DNA of 64,000 bases from contig NZ_JANIDW010000003.1 of NCBI RefSeq assembly GCF_026385475.1, forward strand, positions 310,001 to 374,000, written 5' to 3'. Position 1 is the first letter of the stretch. Each line of letters opens with the position of its first letter. This DNA comes from Bombella saccharophila (GTDB taxonomy: Bacteria > Pseudomonadota > Alphaproteobacteria > Acetobacterales > Acetobacteraceae). A program made the translations under genes and the position numbers. Below are positions 27,771-35,486 of this stretch, one piece after another. The notes beneath the pieces are model-generated. The model was not told where the DNA came from. It searched no databases and worked only from the letters and a program-made list of their open reading frames with translations.

Positions 27771-29069
27771 ATGCCGTTTCATGATCCCTTTTTGCTCTGC
27801 TTGCTGGCATTATTAGCCCTATTGCTTTGTGGTGATGGGGCTGTGCGCGTGTTTGTCCGTGGGTTATGGCGGTCTGTTCCTGTTGTTACATGGCGGCAAG
27901 GGGGCTGCCATATGGCGGGGTTCCTCATGGCCTTTGCCGCTTTAGGGCTGGTTGGGCATGCGGGGGCTGCAGCGTGTTTGGTGGCTCTAGCCCTGCTCTT
28001 TTTTGGCGGCGGGGCGGCTTTTCGCCCTATATGGGGGGTACCTGCGTTATTAGGGTATGGCCTCTCTCCAACCGGGCTAGGCGGACTGGGGTTGATGGCC
28101 TTGTGCCTTTGGGCGGCAGGCCAAGCGCAGATGAGCCGGGTAGGGCAGGTTGTAGCGATAGTGCTGCTTATAGGGTTGGGTCATGGGGGGGCATCAGCCC
28201 ATCCATTATTATGGCTGGGTGGGAGCGTTGCCCTCGTAGCGATAGGCCTTTTAGTAGAGTTAGGGCGCGATTGGGAGGTTTTGTTACGCTCTTGTCGTTT
28301 GCTGCGGCCGTTAATGCTTTTAGGTCTTATGGAAATCTCCCGCCAGCAAGGCCTATCAATAGGGGTAGAAACAGCATTTTGCGCCTTACTATTGGATGTA
28401 ACTTGCCAAACTATCGCGGCTATTTGGCCATTTGCTGTGTGTTTGAGCATCCCCGCCCCACCCTTGCCGGGCTTTGTTGTTGGGTGGATGGGGTTGCATA
28501 CCGCATTGGGTTTGAGCGGAGGAACCGAAGGCTGGGCTGTGATAGGGTGTATTCTAGCCATTATGGTGATGGGCTTATCATTAGGGGATGGGATGGTTAG
28601 CCTCCGTGAGGCTGCCTCTATCCAACCATGTAAGCGGGTGGAATGGGGGATAGGCCTCATCATAGCGGCTCTTTTACCGTCCCTATGTGGGTTTGTGACG
28701 CAATGGATGCCCGGTGCAGCAGGTCATAGAGGGGCGTGGTTTTATCGCCTCCCCGGTGGAGATGGGAGCATGATAGCCCTCCCTCTTTTCTGGCTGGTAG
28801 TATTTGTGGTGTGGTGGGGCCTCTCACGCGGGCGTGTTAAGACGTGGCAGTCGCGTATTAGGATGGACGTGTTAGCAGTGGGTATGCAGGCTACCCCGCT
28901 GCGTTTACGGCCTATAAGACGATTATTAGTACGTGGGCAGCAACAGCTACGTCTGCTTCACAGCGGTGGTGCAGCGTTTTTATCCGCTTTGCCGTTGCGT
29001 GACCCTGGCGCGGCGTTCTGGCTGGTCTTTTTGGGAGGTGTGCTGGTTGTGTTGGGGTTAACCCAATGA
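27771..29069 (+). CDS. Polytopic membrane protein at the antiporter-subunit position of a hydrogenase-4-like cluster
   Basis: The 432-residue, extremely hydrophobic protein has roughly ten or more membrane helices. By position it corresponds to HyfB, the NuoL/M/N-like proton channel subunit, but similarity is thin: the best landmark is PPLPGFVVGWM (230-240), like the PPLxGFxxxW loop of these antiporters. I do not see the canonical lysine/glutamate motifs in the expected helices, and HyfB is normally about 670 residues. It may be a reduced, possibly non-pumping version. The stop overlaps the next start by 4 bases (ATGA), as in the following genes, which argues for one complex. Function unproven. 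Confidence 0.55.
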   Translation: MPFHDPFLLCLLALLALLLCGDGAVRVFVRGLWRSVPVVTWRQGGCHMAGFLMAFAALGLVGHAGAAACLVALALLFFGGGAAFRPIWGVPALLGYGLSPTGLGGLGLMALCLWAAGQAQMSRVGQVVAIVLLIGLGHGGASAHPLLWLGGSVALVAIGLLVELGRDWEVLLRSCRLLRPLMLLGLMEISRQQGLSIGVETAFCALLLDVTCQTIAAIWPFAVCLSIPAPPLPGFVVGWMGLHTALGLSGGTEGWAVIGCILAIMVMGLSLGDGMVSLREAASIQPCKRVEWGIGLIIAALLPSLCGFVTQWMPGAAGHRGAWFYRLPGGDGSMIALPLFWLVVFVVWWGLSRGRVKTWQSRIRMDVLAVGMQATPLRLRPIRRLLVRGQQQLRLLHSGGAAFLSALPLRDPGAAFWLVFLGGVLVVLGLTQ

Positions 29070-29944
29070 AGAATGCCATGATGCCATACCTCATAGAGGG
29101 CGTGCGCCTAGGGTTAGAGCTTGCGAGCCAAAGTGTGGTGTTGCTTGTTTTAATACCCTTTATGGTATGGGTGACGGAGGATCTACCTGCTCTTCTGATA
29201 GGGCGTGCAGTAGCCCCATTGGGTAGTCGTTATCGGCGTTTCGGGCATTTTGGGCGGGAGATTTTACGGCACGGTATTGATGTAGAAAGCGGGTTGATGC
29301 TGACGCTTGCCCTTTTAGCCCTGCTTATTTTAGCGGGGATGTCCTTTTTTACACCGTCCTGTTTAGGGCTGGTAGGGGCATGGCTTGCAGACCCGCTTTT
29401 GGTGGGGAGCCTCATTTTAACAGGGGCTTTATGGGCTGTGCCTGCTTATTTTGGGCAAGTAGTGCGGTGTTGGTTTGTTCTGTGTTTGATGGAATCTTTC
29501 CTCGTCCTTGCCGCACCGGGCGTGACGGGTTTTTTGGGGGTGCATCATCTCCTTATTGCCGCCCCCGGCTCTAGTTTGGCAGGGACAGCTTTATGCTGCG
29601 CTGTGGCATTGGCTCTCCTCACCCCTGTGCCGCGCCGTGAGGTTCTGGCTGCTGAGATGATAGAGCAGGCTTGGCCGCCTAGCCGTGCAGAGCGTGACCA
29701 AAAACAGAGGATTTTAGAGCTTTATCGCCTAGGCTGGGTGCTGCTTGTGGGGGATAGTCTTTTACCGGTGCTATTCGGGCTGGAAGGGCTGGGAAGTGTG
29801 GCTGGTTTTATAGGGCGGTTTATGGGCGGGGTGGTGCTCATCCTTATAGGACGCTTTACAAGGGTGGATCGTTACAGGCGTTTTGTTGCGTTGCTCCTAG
29901 GTTTAGCTGGATTGATGGCTTTGGCTGGGAGATTTGCCGTATGA
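29066..29944 (+). CDS. HyfC/NuoH-like membrane subunit
   Basis: This 292-residue protein has about eight membrane helices. In Complex I and group 4 hydrogenases, NuoH/HyfC anchors the hydrophilic arm to the membrane arm. Supporting features are the first helix with ASQSVVLLVLIPFMVWV, and a cytosolic loop PVPRREVLAAEMIEQAW (187-203) matching the 'KIPFDvAEAEqElqeG' loop of HyfC in position and pattern, followed by a long polar helix (ERDQKQRILELYRLG) before the last helices. The acidic loop residues are only partly kept. It overlaps both neighbours by 4 bases. Confidence 0.6.
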   Translation: MKNAMMPYLIEGVRLGLELASQSVVLLVLIPFMVWVTEDLPALLIGRAVAPLGSRYRRFGHFGREILRHGIDVESGLMLTLALLALLILAGMSFFTPSCLGLVGAWLADPLLVGSLILTGALWAVPAYFGQVVRCWFVLCLMESFLVLAAPGVTGFLGVHHLLIAAPGSSLAGTALCCAVALALLTPVPRREVLAAEMIEQAWPPSRAERDQKQRILELYRLGWVLLVGDSLLPVLFGLEGLGSVAGFIGRFMGGVVLILIGRFTRVDRYRRFVALLLGLAGLMALAGRFAV

Positions 29945-30474
29945 TGACGGGCTTTGCCTGCGCTTTAGTGCTGGTCCTGATGTCCTTAGGGCGGGATGGC
30001 CGCTGGTTACCGCTTTATGGCATTGTTTGTGCGGTACTTGCGGGGACATCAGGGACGAGTTGGGTGGCAGTCTTATGTGTTCTTGTTTTGCCTATTGCTA
30101 ATTTATTGCTGTGGGGGGTGGTACGGCATTTTACAGTTGGGCAAGGTCGTGTTGCTGCACGGGGGCGTGATGTGCTGCCGGTGGTCATGACGTTGTTATT
30201 ACAATTTGTACTGGCTTTTTTTGGGGCAGGGTTGGGCTTGGTCCCTACATTTGGCATCGGGTTGGTCCTAGCCGGGTTATGTGCGGCGGTATGTGGGGAG
30301 GCTCTGTCCCAATTTTGTGGATTAGTGATGGCCGTGGATGGGCTGTTGGTTCTAGCGAGTATTTTGCCATCTTGGGGTGTGTTTGTGATGGGTTTAGCCC
30401 TATGGGGTGTGTTGGTGTTTTTGGCTTTGGTTTTGTTGCCGCGTTTAGCGTGGTGGCGTGTGGAGGATGATTAA
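29941..30474 (+). CDS. HyfE/NuoK-like small membrane subunit
   Basis: A 177-residue protein with five or six membrane helices. Position (between the HyfC-like and the next antiporter-like gene) and a weak match of ALSQFCGLVMAVDGLLVLAS to the HyfE segment 'lrQifGyclmEnGshLvla' suggest the HyfE role. The membrane glutamate of that segment is replaced, leaving only an aspartate two positions on. HyfE is normally a little longer (about 215). It starts at ATGATG overlapping the previous stop and ends at TAATG, shared with the next gene. Confidence 0.5.
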   Translation: MMTGFACALVLVLMSLGRDGRWLPLYGIVCAVLAGTSGTSWVAVLCVLVLPIANLLLWGVVRHFTVGQGRVAARGRDVLPVVMTLLLQFVLAFFGAGLGLVPTFGIGLVLAGLCAAVCGEALSQFCGLVMAVDGLLVLASILPSWGVFVMGLALWGVLVFLALVLLPRLAWWRVEDD

Positions 30475-31727
30475 TGGCCCTTGTCGCTACAGCGTTTGCG
30501 CCGGGCTTATTCGCCTCGCCTATTTTACTGGGGCTATTTTGTTGGCCTTTTTTGGTAGTGTGGGTTCTCTGGGCTGCAAAACGACCAGAGGAAGCCGGGG
30601 CGATGGCGTGGCTTGGCGTGGGGTTGAGTATGCTGGCTTTGCTAGGGTGCTCCTCCCATATAAGTTGGGGGCAAGCGGTTTGTCTGGGGCTTGAATCCTG
30701 CATAGCTGTCATCATTTTGGCTGGGCGTAAGGGAGAGGCTCGCCTTCTTGATGAAAAGAATAAAACGTCTTTTCGTAATGCTAGAGAGTTCTACATCCCA
30801 TTTTTGGTGACGGGCTGTATTTTTATGGCTCTGCTGTTACGTCCGCCCTTAGCTGCGTTGTTTTTTGATGCTGCTGGGACGGTCTTATTGGCATGGTGGG
30901 ATGGGCGTGCCACAAGGCGTGCTATGCCTGCGTGGGAGGTTGTCCGCTTACGGTTAAGTGGTGTGGTGCTAGCCAGTGTAGGGTTAGTCGTTATGCGTGG
31001 GGGGAGTATATTCGCCACGACGGGAAGTGCCATGCAGGTTGGACAAGTCATGGCGCTAACGGGGCTGTGTATGATGGCTGGGCTAGGTACTATGGTCTCT
31101 AGCCGGGCAGAGTTGGCTTTGTTGGATGCTGGGTTACGCTTTATCCCGCTCTTTTTGCTGCCTTTAGTGGTGGTTACCCCACTGGCACGGTCTTTAATGG
31201 TTCTTGCTGGGCTTTTAGCCCTTGGGAGTGTGGCTGTAAGCAGGCGGGGGCGTGTCTCTTTATTATCATGGATGATCGGCTTTGGTGTGCTGGCTGTCGG
31301 GACAGGGCAGATGGTGGTGCTTTTATTGCTCTATAGTGCAGTCTTATTAGCGGCATCTTTGCGTGTGGCGTGCGAGAGGGTATCCGTTACCAGTGTAGGG
31401 GCAGGGCATAACAAGCTGCCTCCCGGAGGGTTAGCGGTCTTACCGATGCAAATGGCCTTGCCACTCCTTATGGTGGTGTTAGTGGTGCTGGCATCTTTGT
31501 TAAGGCCCTTTGCTTTAGGTGGGCTGTTTTTGTGCCTATTGGCAGGATTGTGGGGGTTGGAGCTGGAGACCTTGCCACGGACTTTAATAGTCGTATGGCG
31601 GTGGGGTGATATTCTTATAAAAGGGCTTTTATTGCTTTTAGGAGCGTTAGCATTATTGGGGGTTGTTTTATTAGCCACAGGTCTCATCCCAGAGCCTGTC
31701 CCCTTTACCATGAAAGGGCCCGTATGA
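30474..31727 (+). CDS. Polytopic membrane protein at the HyfF (antiporter-like) position
   Basis: This 417-residue protein has about eleven predicted membrane helices and one polar loop (GRKGEARLLDEKNKTSFRNA). By gene order it corresponds to HyfF, another NuoL/M/N-like subunit of about 525 residues, but no conserved antiporter motif can be pointed to, and charged residues inside the helices are few. It is either a strongly diverged antiporter-like subunit or an unrelated membrane protein recruited to the cluster. It overlaps the next gene by 4 bases, so it is very likely part of the same complex. Confidence 0.5.
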   Translation: MALVATAFAPGLFASPILLGLFCWPFLVVWVLWAAKRPEEAGAMAWLGVGLSMLALLGCSSHISWGQAVCLGLESCIAVIILAGRKGEARLLDEKNKTSFRNAREFYIPFLVTGCIFMALLLRPPLAALFFDAAGTVLLAWWDGRATRRAMPAWEVVRLRLSGVVLASVGLVVMRGGSIFATTGSAMQVGQVMALTGLCMMAGLGTMVSSRAELALLDAGLRFIPLFLLPLVVVTPLARSLMVLAGLLALGSVAVSRRGRVSLLSWMIGFGVLAVGTGQMVVLLLLYSAVLLAASLRVACERVSVTSVGAGHNKLPPGGLAVLPMQMALPLLMVVLVVLASLLRPFALGGLFLCLLAGLWGLELETLPRTLIVVWRWGDILIKGLLLLLGALALLGVVLLATGLIPEPVPFTMKGPV

Positions 31728-33163
31728 TGGTAGAAGCCCCCATCTTGGAGGGAGGGGAACGGGTAGGGCTGTTCCATTACTGTGTATCCGCGTCAGGCTG
31801 GTTACATTTCCTCCAACAAAATGAACGTAGAGTGGCTTTATTGGCCTTTTGGGCCGATGAGGCTTGGGCAACAGCTTTGTTCCTATGTGCGGGGGAGCAA
31901 CCTTTGCTGGTGAGTACGGCTATAGAGCAGGGGCATTATCAAGCTGTGTCGCCTTATTTTCCCGCAGCACAATGGGGCGAGCGCATGGCGCGGGATTTAT
32001 GGGGGGTGGAAGCATGGTCCGCTCGGGATGATAGCCCTGCCCTTGATGATGGTAGTTGGTTTTTGACAACACCATTAGCCACGCACCCATTGCCTGTAGC
32101 TGATGGGGGAGGGCAGCCGTTGCCTGCGTGTCGGATGGAGCCATCACAGACGCAAGTGCCGGGTTTGTTGGCGATTGATTATGCTCTCTCTGAAGGTGTG
32201 ATGCAGCAAATAGAGGTGCAGATTGCTGCTGGGCATCGCGGTGTGCTCTCCCGTTTGATAGGTTTGAGCCCTCAAGAAGCATTGCCGCTGATAAGCCGCA
32301 TCACTGCAAGTGGGTTTGTGTCACACCCTTTGGCCTTTGTAAGGGCGTTAGAGCAAGCAGAAGGCCGTCGCCCTAACCCGCAAGAGCGGGATAGACGTCT
32401 TATTCTGCTGGAGGTGGAGCGCATCGGGGCACATCTTTTTGACCTCCGGCAAATAGCGCATTCTGTTGGAGGTGGGTTGATCGCAAGCTTATGCGATCAT
32501 GCGCGGGAAGCTCTTGCTGCATTATGTGAGGAATATGGTCTGTCCCGACGTTTGACCGATAGTATCGTGCTAGAGCGAGCGTCTGAAGAGACAGGAATTT
32601 TACCTTTTGTACAGGCCTTATTATTGATGGTGCGCCCCCGCCTTATGCAGATCAAACAGGTCATGGGTGTATTGGATAACCGGCTGAAAAATAGTGCTAT
32701 CATCCCTACTGGGCTGGCATGGGAGTACGCTTTGGGCGGGGTGGTTGGCCGGGCTAGTGGGCGGTATGTGGATTTCCGCCTGATGGATGAAGGTATGCGC
32801 GTGCAGGCTTTAGGTGGTGCGAGGCGGCATGAAGGTGATGCCTGGGCACGGTATCGCCAGCGCATTGTAGAATGTGAGGAATCGCTTCGTATTATGGAGC
32901 AGATTGTCGCATCATTTGGGCAAGATAGTGGGGGGGAGGTTATCCCGCGCACAGATGAAGGGCTTGGCGTTGCGGAGGGTGCGTATGGGGACGTATGGTA
33001 CCATCTTCAGCTTGAAGCAGGGCGTATTACAAAGATACAGATACGCGACCCCGTTTTGCCCCTTCTGGCTGTTTTGGGAACAGTGCTGGAAGGACAACCG
33101 CCAGAAGAGGTGGAGGTGATGTTAACGTCTCTTGGTATTTCGCCCGCTGGTGCTGCGTTGTGA
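31724..33163 (+). CDS. HyfG/NuoCD-like large subunit lacking the nickel-site cysteines
   Basis: The 479-residue protein fuses a NuoC-like part (residues 1-130, with ERMARDLWGVEAW) to a NuoD/hydrogenase large-subunit part. HRG (171-173), the following helix and LLEVERIGAHLFDL (228-241) match the 'HRGmEk' and 'lLEvERlhsHLlnL' motifs of HycE/HyfG closely. Where group 4 hydrogenases carry the nickel ligands CGIC, this protein has ASGFVSH (195-201), and the C-terminal 'DPCxxC' reads RDPVLPLL (from 441). All four cysteines are thus missing, as in NuoD and in the Ehr (Ech-hydrogenase-related) complexes. It should not bind nickel. Its 3' end overlaps the converging lipid kinase by 42 bases. Confidence 0.8.
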   Translation: MMVEAPILEGGERVGLFHYCVSASGWLHFLQQNERRVALLAFWADEAWATALFLCAGEQPLLVSTAIEQGHYQAVSPYFPAAQWGERMARDLWGVEAWSARDDSPALDDGSWFLTTPLATHPLPVADGGGQPLPACRMEPSQTQVPGLLAIDYALSEGVMQQIEVQIAAGHRGVLSRLIGLSPQEALPLISRITASGFVSHPLAFVRALEQAEGRRPNPQERDRRLILLEVERIGAHLFDLRQIAHSVGGGLIASLCDHAREALAALCEEYGLSRRLTDSIVLERASEETGILPFVQALLLMVRPRLMQIKQVMGVLDNRLKNSAIIPTGLAWEYALGGVVGRASGRYVDFRLMDEGMRVQALGGARRHEGDAWARYRQRIVECEESLRIMEQIVASFGQDSGGEVIPRTDEGLGVAEGAYGDVWYHLQLEAGRITKIQIRDPVLPLLAVLGTVLEGQPPEEVEVMLTSLGISPAGAAL

Positions 33164-34093
33164 TGGGGTTGATGGGGCTACCGGTTGTGGGGGGGCAATA
33201 ATTTTTAAGAGGGTTGGTGCGCTTGTAATGCGCAGTGGCGTTACCCCGCGAAAATCTCCATCACTTTGGGCAGGGATGGGACTGGTGTGATCACAGATAA
33301 TTGTCTCTCCGGTAAGGATGGTAAAAGCGGGGTTGGAGGAAGGGCGTCGTTTAAGCCGCATCATGATCATCTGCCAGATGATAAGCAACGGGTTAAGCCG
33401 GTGGAGGAGCAAAACAGAAAATGCGGGTTGGTGATGGAGATTATGGTGGAAGAGCGCAAATGGTCCCCCATAAAGCCGCCCTTTGGAAATGATGCTTAAA
33501 ACAGTGCGATGAGAGATGCCATCGACACGTGTTTTAAAAGGCGGAAGGGGGCGGGAGAGGGCAAGCTGTAAGGCTGCAATAACATAAGCTACGCGCCCTG
33601 TGTGTTTTTTGAGCATCGGTGAGAGATTTTGGACAATCCACCCATCTAGCCCAACCCCTGCCATTTGGAGAAATAAGGTTGGGGTTGTTTGTTCAGCCGT
33701 TGTGATTTGACCAGGCCAAACAGTTCGTCTCGTGCCACGGGCGAGGAGGGCTGCATTTTCAGCATCATCAAAGGGAATATGAAGCTCCCGCGCTAAGACA
33801 TTAGCCGAGCCAATTGGCCAGAGCGCAAGAGCGCAAGGAGCCTTCATCATCGCTTGGGCAATTTCGGCAATGGTGCCATCGCCGCCGCCAGCAATGATGA
33901 TATCTGGTGTATTGCGGGCAAGATAGCTTCGGACAATCTCGGTACTATGTCCTTGGCGGCGGGTGAGTTCCACCTGCACGTCACATCCTATATGCTCAAG
34001 CTGTTGAACAAAATTGGTGAGTCTTTGTTCCGTATAATGACCAGCAGTTGGATTGACCACCAGTAGGAGATGACGGCCGGCTGATTGACTCAT
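33122..34093 (-). CDS. Diacylglycerol/sphingoid kinase family lipid kinase
   Basis: The 323-residue protein belongs to the DAGK catalytic (DagK/YegS/LCB5) family: phosphate-binding VNPTAGHYTEQR at the start, the nucleotide motif IIIAGGGDGTIAEIAQAM and ALWPIGSANVLARELHIP. These enzymes phosphorylate a lipid alcohol, often diacylglycerol, at the membrane surface. It lies antisense between the large-subunit gene and the HyfI-like gene of the hydrogenase-related cluster, overlaps the former by 42 bases, and is divergent from the latter. Its job may relate to pssA and psd next door rather than to the cluster. The lipid substrate cannot be read from sequence. Confidence 0.86.
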   Translation of the reverse strand: MSQSAGRHLLLVVNPTAGHYTEQRLTNFVQQLEHIGCDVQVELTRRQGHSTEIVRSYLARNTPDIIIAGGGDGTIAEIAQAMMKAPCALALWPIGSANVLARELHIPFDDAENAALLARGTRRTVWPGQITTAEQTTPTLFLQMAGVGLDGWIVQNLSPMLKKHTGRVAYVIAALQLALSRPLPPFKTRVDGISHRTVLSIISKGRLYGGPFALFHHNLHHQPAFSVLLLHRLNPLLIIWQMIMMRLKRRPSSNPAFTILTGETIICDHTSPIPAQSDGDFRGVTPLRITSAPTLLKIIAPPQPVAPSTPSQRSTSGRNTKRR

Positions 34094-34175
34094 GAGCGGG
34101 GACTTCCTTTGGGGACGAGATAATTGAGTGTATAAGGGGAGTCTACACGTTGTTTTGCAGGAGAGCGAATATAGA

Positions 34176-34694
34176 ATGGAATTGGCACCTTTGACGATGG
34201 TCCTCGCTTTCTTGGATGTACAAAAATGGCGGCCTCATGCCAAACAACGTAGTGGACGGTCTATCCGGCTCTTTACTTTGGAAACAGGCAGTTGTGAAGG
34301 CTGTGCAAGGGAGTTGATCACTCTGGGAGGCAGTGCCTATCCGCTGGAGGGGAGTGGCTTTGAGCGCGTACAACACCCTCAAGATGCTGATTGGTTGCTC
34401 GTAACAGGGGCAGTGACGCGCTCTAGCGCGGGGGGATTAGCCAGCGCGTGGGAGGCTATGCCCCCCGGGCGCAGCCTGATTGCTATAGGGGATTGCGCTT
34501 ATAATGGCGGGCTGTGGGGAAGTAACTATACAACGCTAGGTGGGATTGCTGCCCTTAGCCGTGTATATAGCACTATCCCCGGTTGCCCGCCTTCACCAGA
34601 GGCTATTCTTCACGCCTTGGTGGAATTAGCAGAGGGCGGGTCATCCTCTACAGTCTCCCATGAATCCTCTGCCTCGCGGCGTAGCCGCCAATAA
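34176..34694 (+). CDS. HyfI/NuoB-like iron-sulfur subunit of the hydrogenase-related complex
   Basis: The 172-residue protein is the NuoB-type small subunit that holds the N2 [4Fe-4S] cluster next to the large subunit. All four ligands are in place: Cys40 and Cys43 in LETGSCEGCARELITL, Cys107 in IAIGDCAYNGG and Cys137 in TIPGCPPSPEAIL. I chose the ATG at 34176 (MELAPLTMVL), which has GGAGAG about 9 bases before it; an upstream GTG at 34128 would add 16 residues. The last 85 bases overlap the converging pssA gene, and the Ser/Arg-rich tail encoded there looks unconserved. An antisense kinase gene separates it from its partners, so it must use its own promoter in 34094-34175. Confidence 0.82.
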   Translation: MELAPLTMVLAFLDVQKWRPHAKQRSGRSIRLFTLETGSCEGCARELITLGGSAYPLEGSGFERVQHPQDADWLLVTGAVTRSSAGGLASAWEAMPPGRSLIAIGDCAYNGGLWGSNYTTLGGIAALSRVYSTIPGCPPSPEAILHALVELAEGGSSSTVSHESSASRRSRQ

Positions 34695-35476
34695 GAACGG
34701 CGTGAGAGAGGGATCATAATAAGGTAAAGTATGCCCGCAGCGGCTAAGGCCCCCCAGGGCTCTGCGATCAGAATGGCTGCATAAGCGCCCGTGCCGACCA
34801 GCATAGGCAGAATATAGCGGGAGGGGACCTTGAAGTTCTTAAACGACCAAATAGGCAAGGTCGAGACAAGGAGGAACGCCGTTACAATCAAGCAGGTAGC
34901 GGCCAACCACGGGGAGTGAGCAAAACGAGCAACCCCCTCTAAGTGGTTGCGATGGGCTTCTAACCCCAAAAAGACGGGGAAAAGAGCAAGTCCCGCCCCG
35001 GCAGGGGCCGGCACACCGGAGAAGAAGTTAGCGGCATATTCCGGCGCGGTATCATCATCCAAAGCAGAATTAAACCGTGCAAGGCGTAAGGCCATGCATA
35101 CGGTGAATAAAATGAAAGGGATGAAGGAGAGCCGCTCTGTCGCAGGTAAGGCCCATAGCATGAGGATAAAGGGCGGGACGACACCAAAACACACAAAGTC
35201 CGAAAGGCTATCAAACTCCGCCCCAAAACGGGATGTCCCTTTTAAGAGGCGGGCAATGCGGCCATCTAGCCCATCCATACAAGCGGCGATGAGCAAAGCC
35301 GCTGCTGCGTGGGTGAAGTGCCCCGTCATGGAGAACTTAATCGCGCTTAGCCCCGCGCAGAGGCCGAGCATGGTAAGGATGTTCGGCACTAGGCGATTGA
35401 AGGAACGGCCATGAACACGGCGGCGTTTGCGCCGGTAACGGCGGACCATGATTTTACCAGATGTAGGTTTTTGCAT
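34610..35476 (-). CDS. pssA: CDP-diacylglycerol--serine O-phosphatidyltransferase
   Basis: PssA makes phosphatidylserine from CDP-diacylglycerol and serine. The 288-residue membrane protein has the CDP-alcohol phosphotransferase signature DGLDGRIARLL, then GAEFDSLSDFV, after a strongly basic N terminus (MVRRYRRKRRRVHGR). About eight helices follow, longer than the minimal family. I use the ATG at 35476 (MQKPTSGK), 10 bases after the psd stop; the frame is open upstream but overlaps psd. With psd it converts CDP-DAG to phosphatidylethanolamine. Confidence 0.92.
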   Translation of the reverse strand: MQKPTSGKIMVRRYRRKRRRVHGRSFNRLVPNILTMLGLCAGLSAIKFSMTGHFTHAAAALLIAACMDGLDGRIARLLKGTSRFGAEFDSLSDFVCFGVVPPFILMLWALPATERLSFIPFILFTVCMALRLARFNSALDDDTAPEYAANFFSGVPAPAGAGLALFPVFLGLEAHRNHLEGVARFAHSPWLAATCLIVTAFLLVSTLPIWSFKNFKVPSRYILPMLVGTGAYAAILIAEPWGALAAAGILYLIMIPLSRRSYWRLRREAEDSWETVEDDPPSANSTKA

Positions 35477-35486
35477 GGCGAACTCG

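Noticed and set aside
34094-34175. A promoter for the HyfI-like gene (TATAAG with a poor -35)
   Set aside because: A promoter must exist in this gap, but neither element is good enough to place it.
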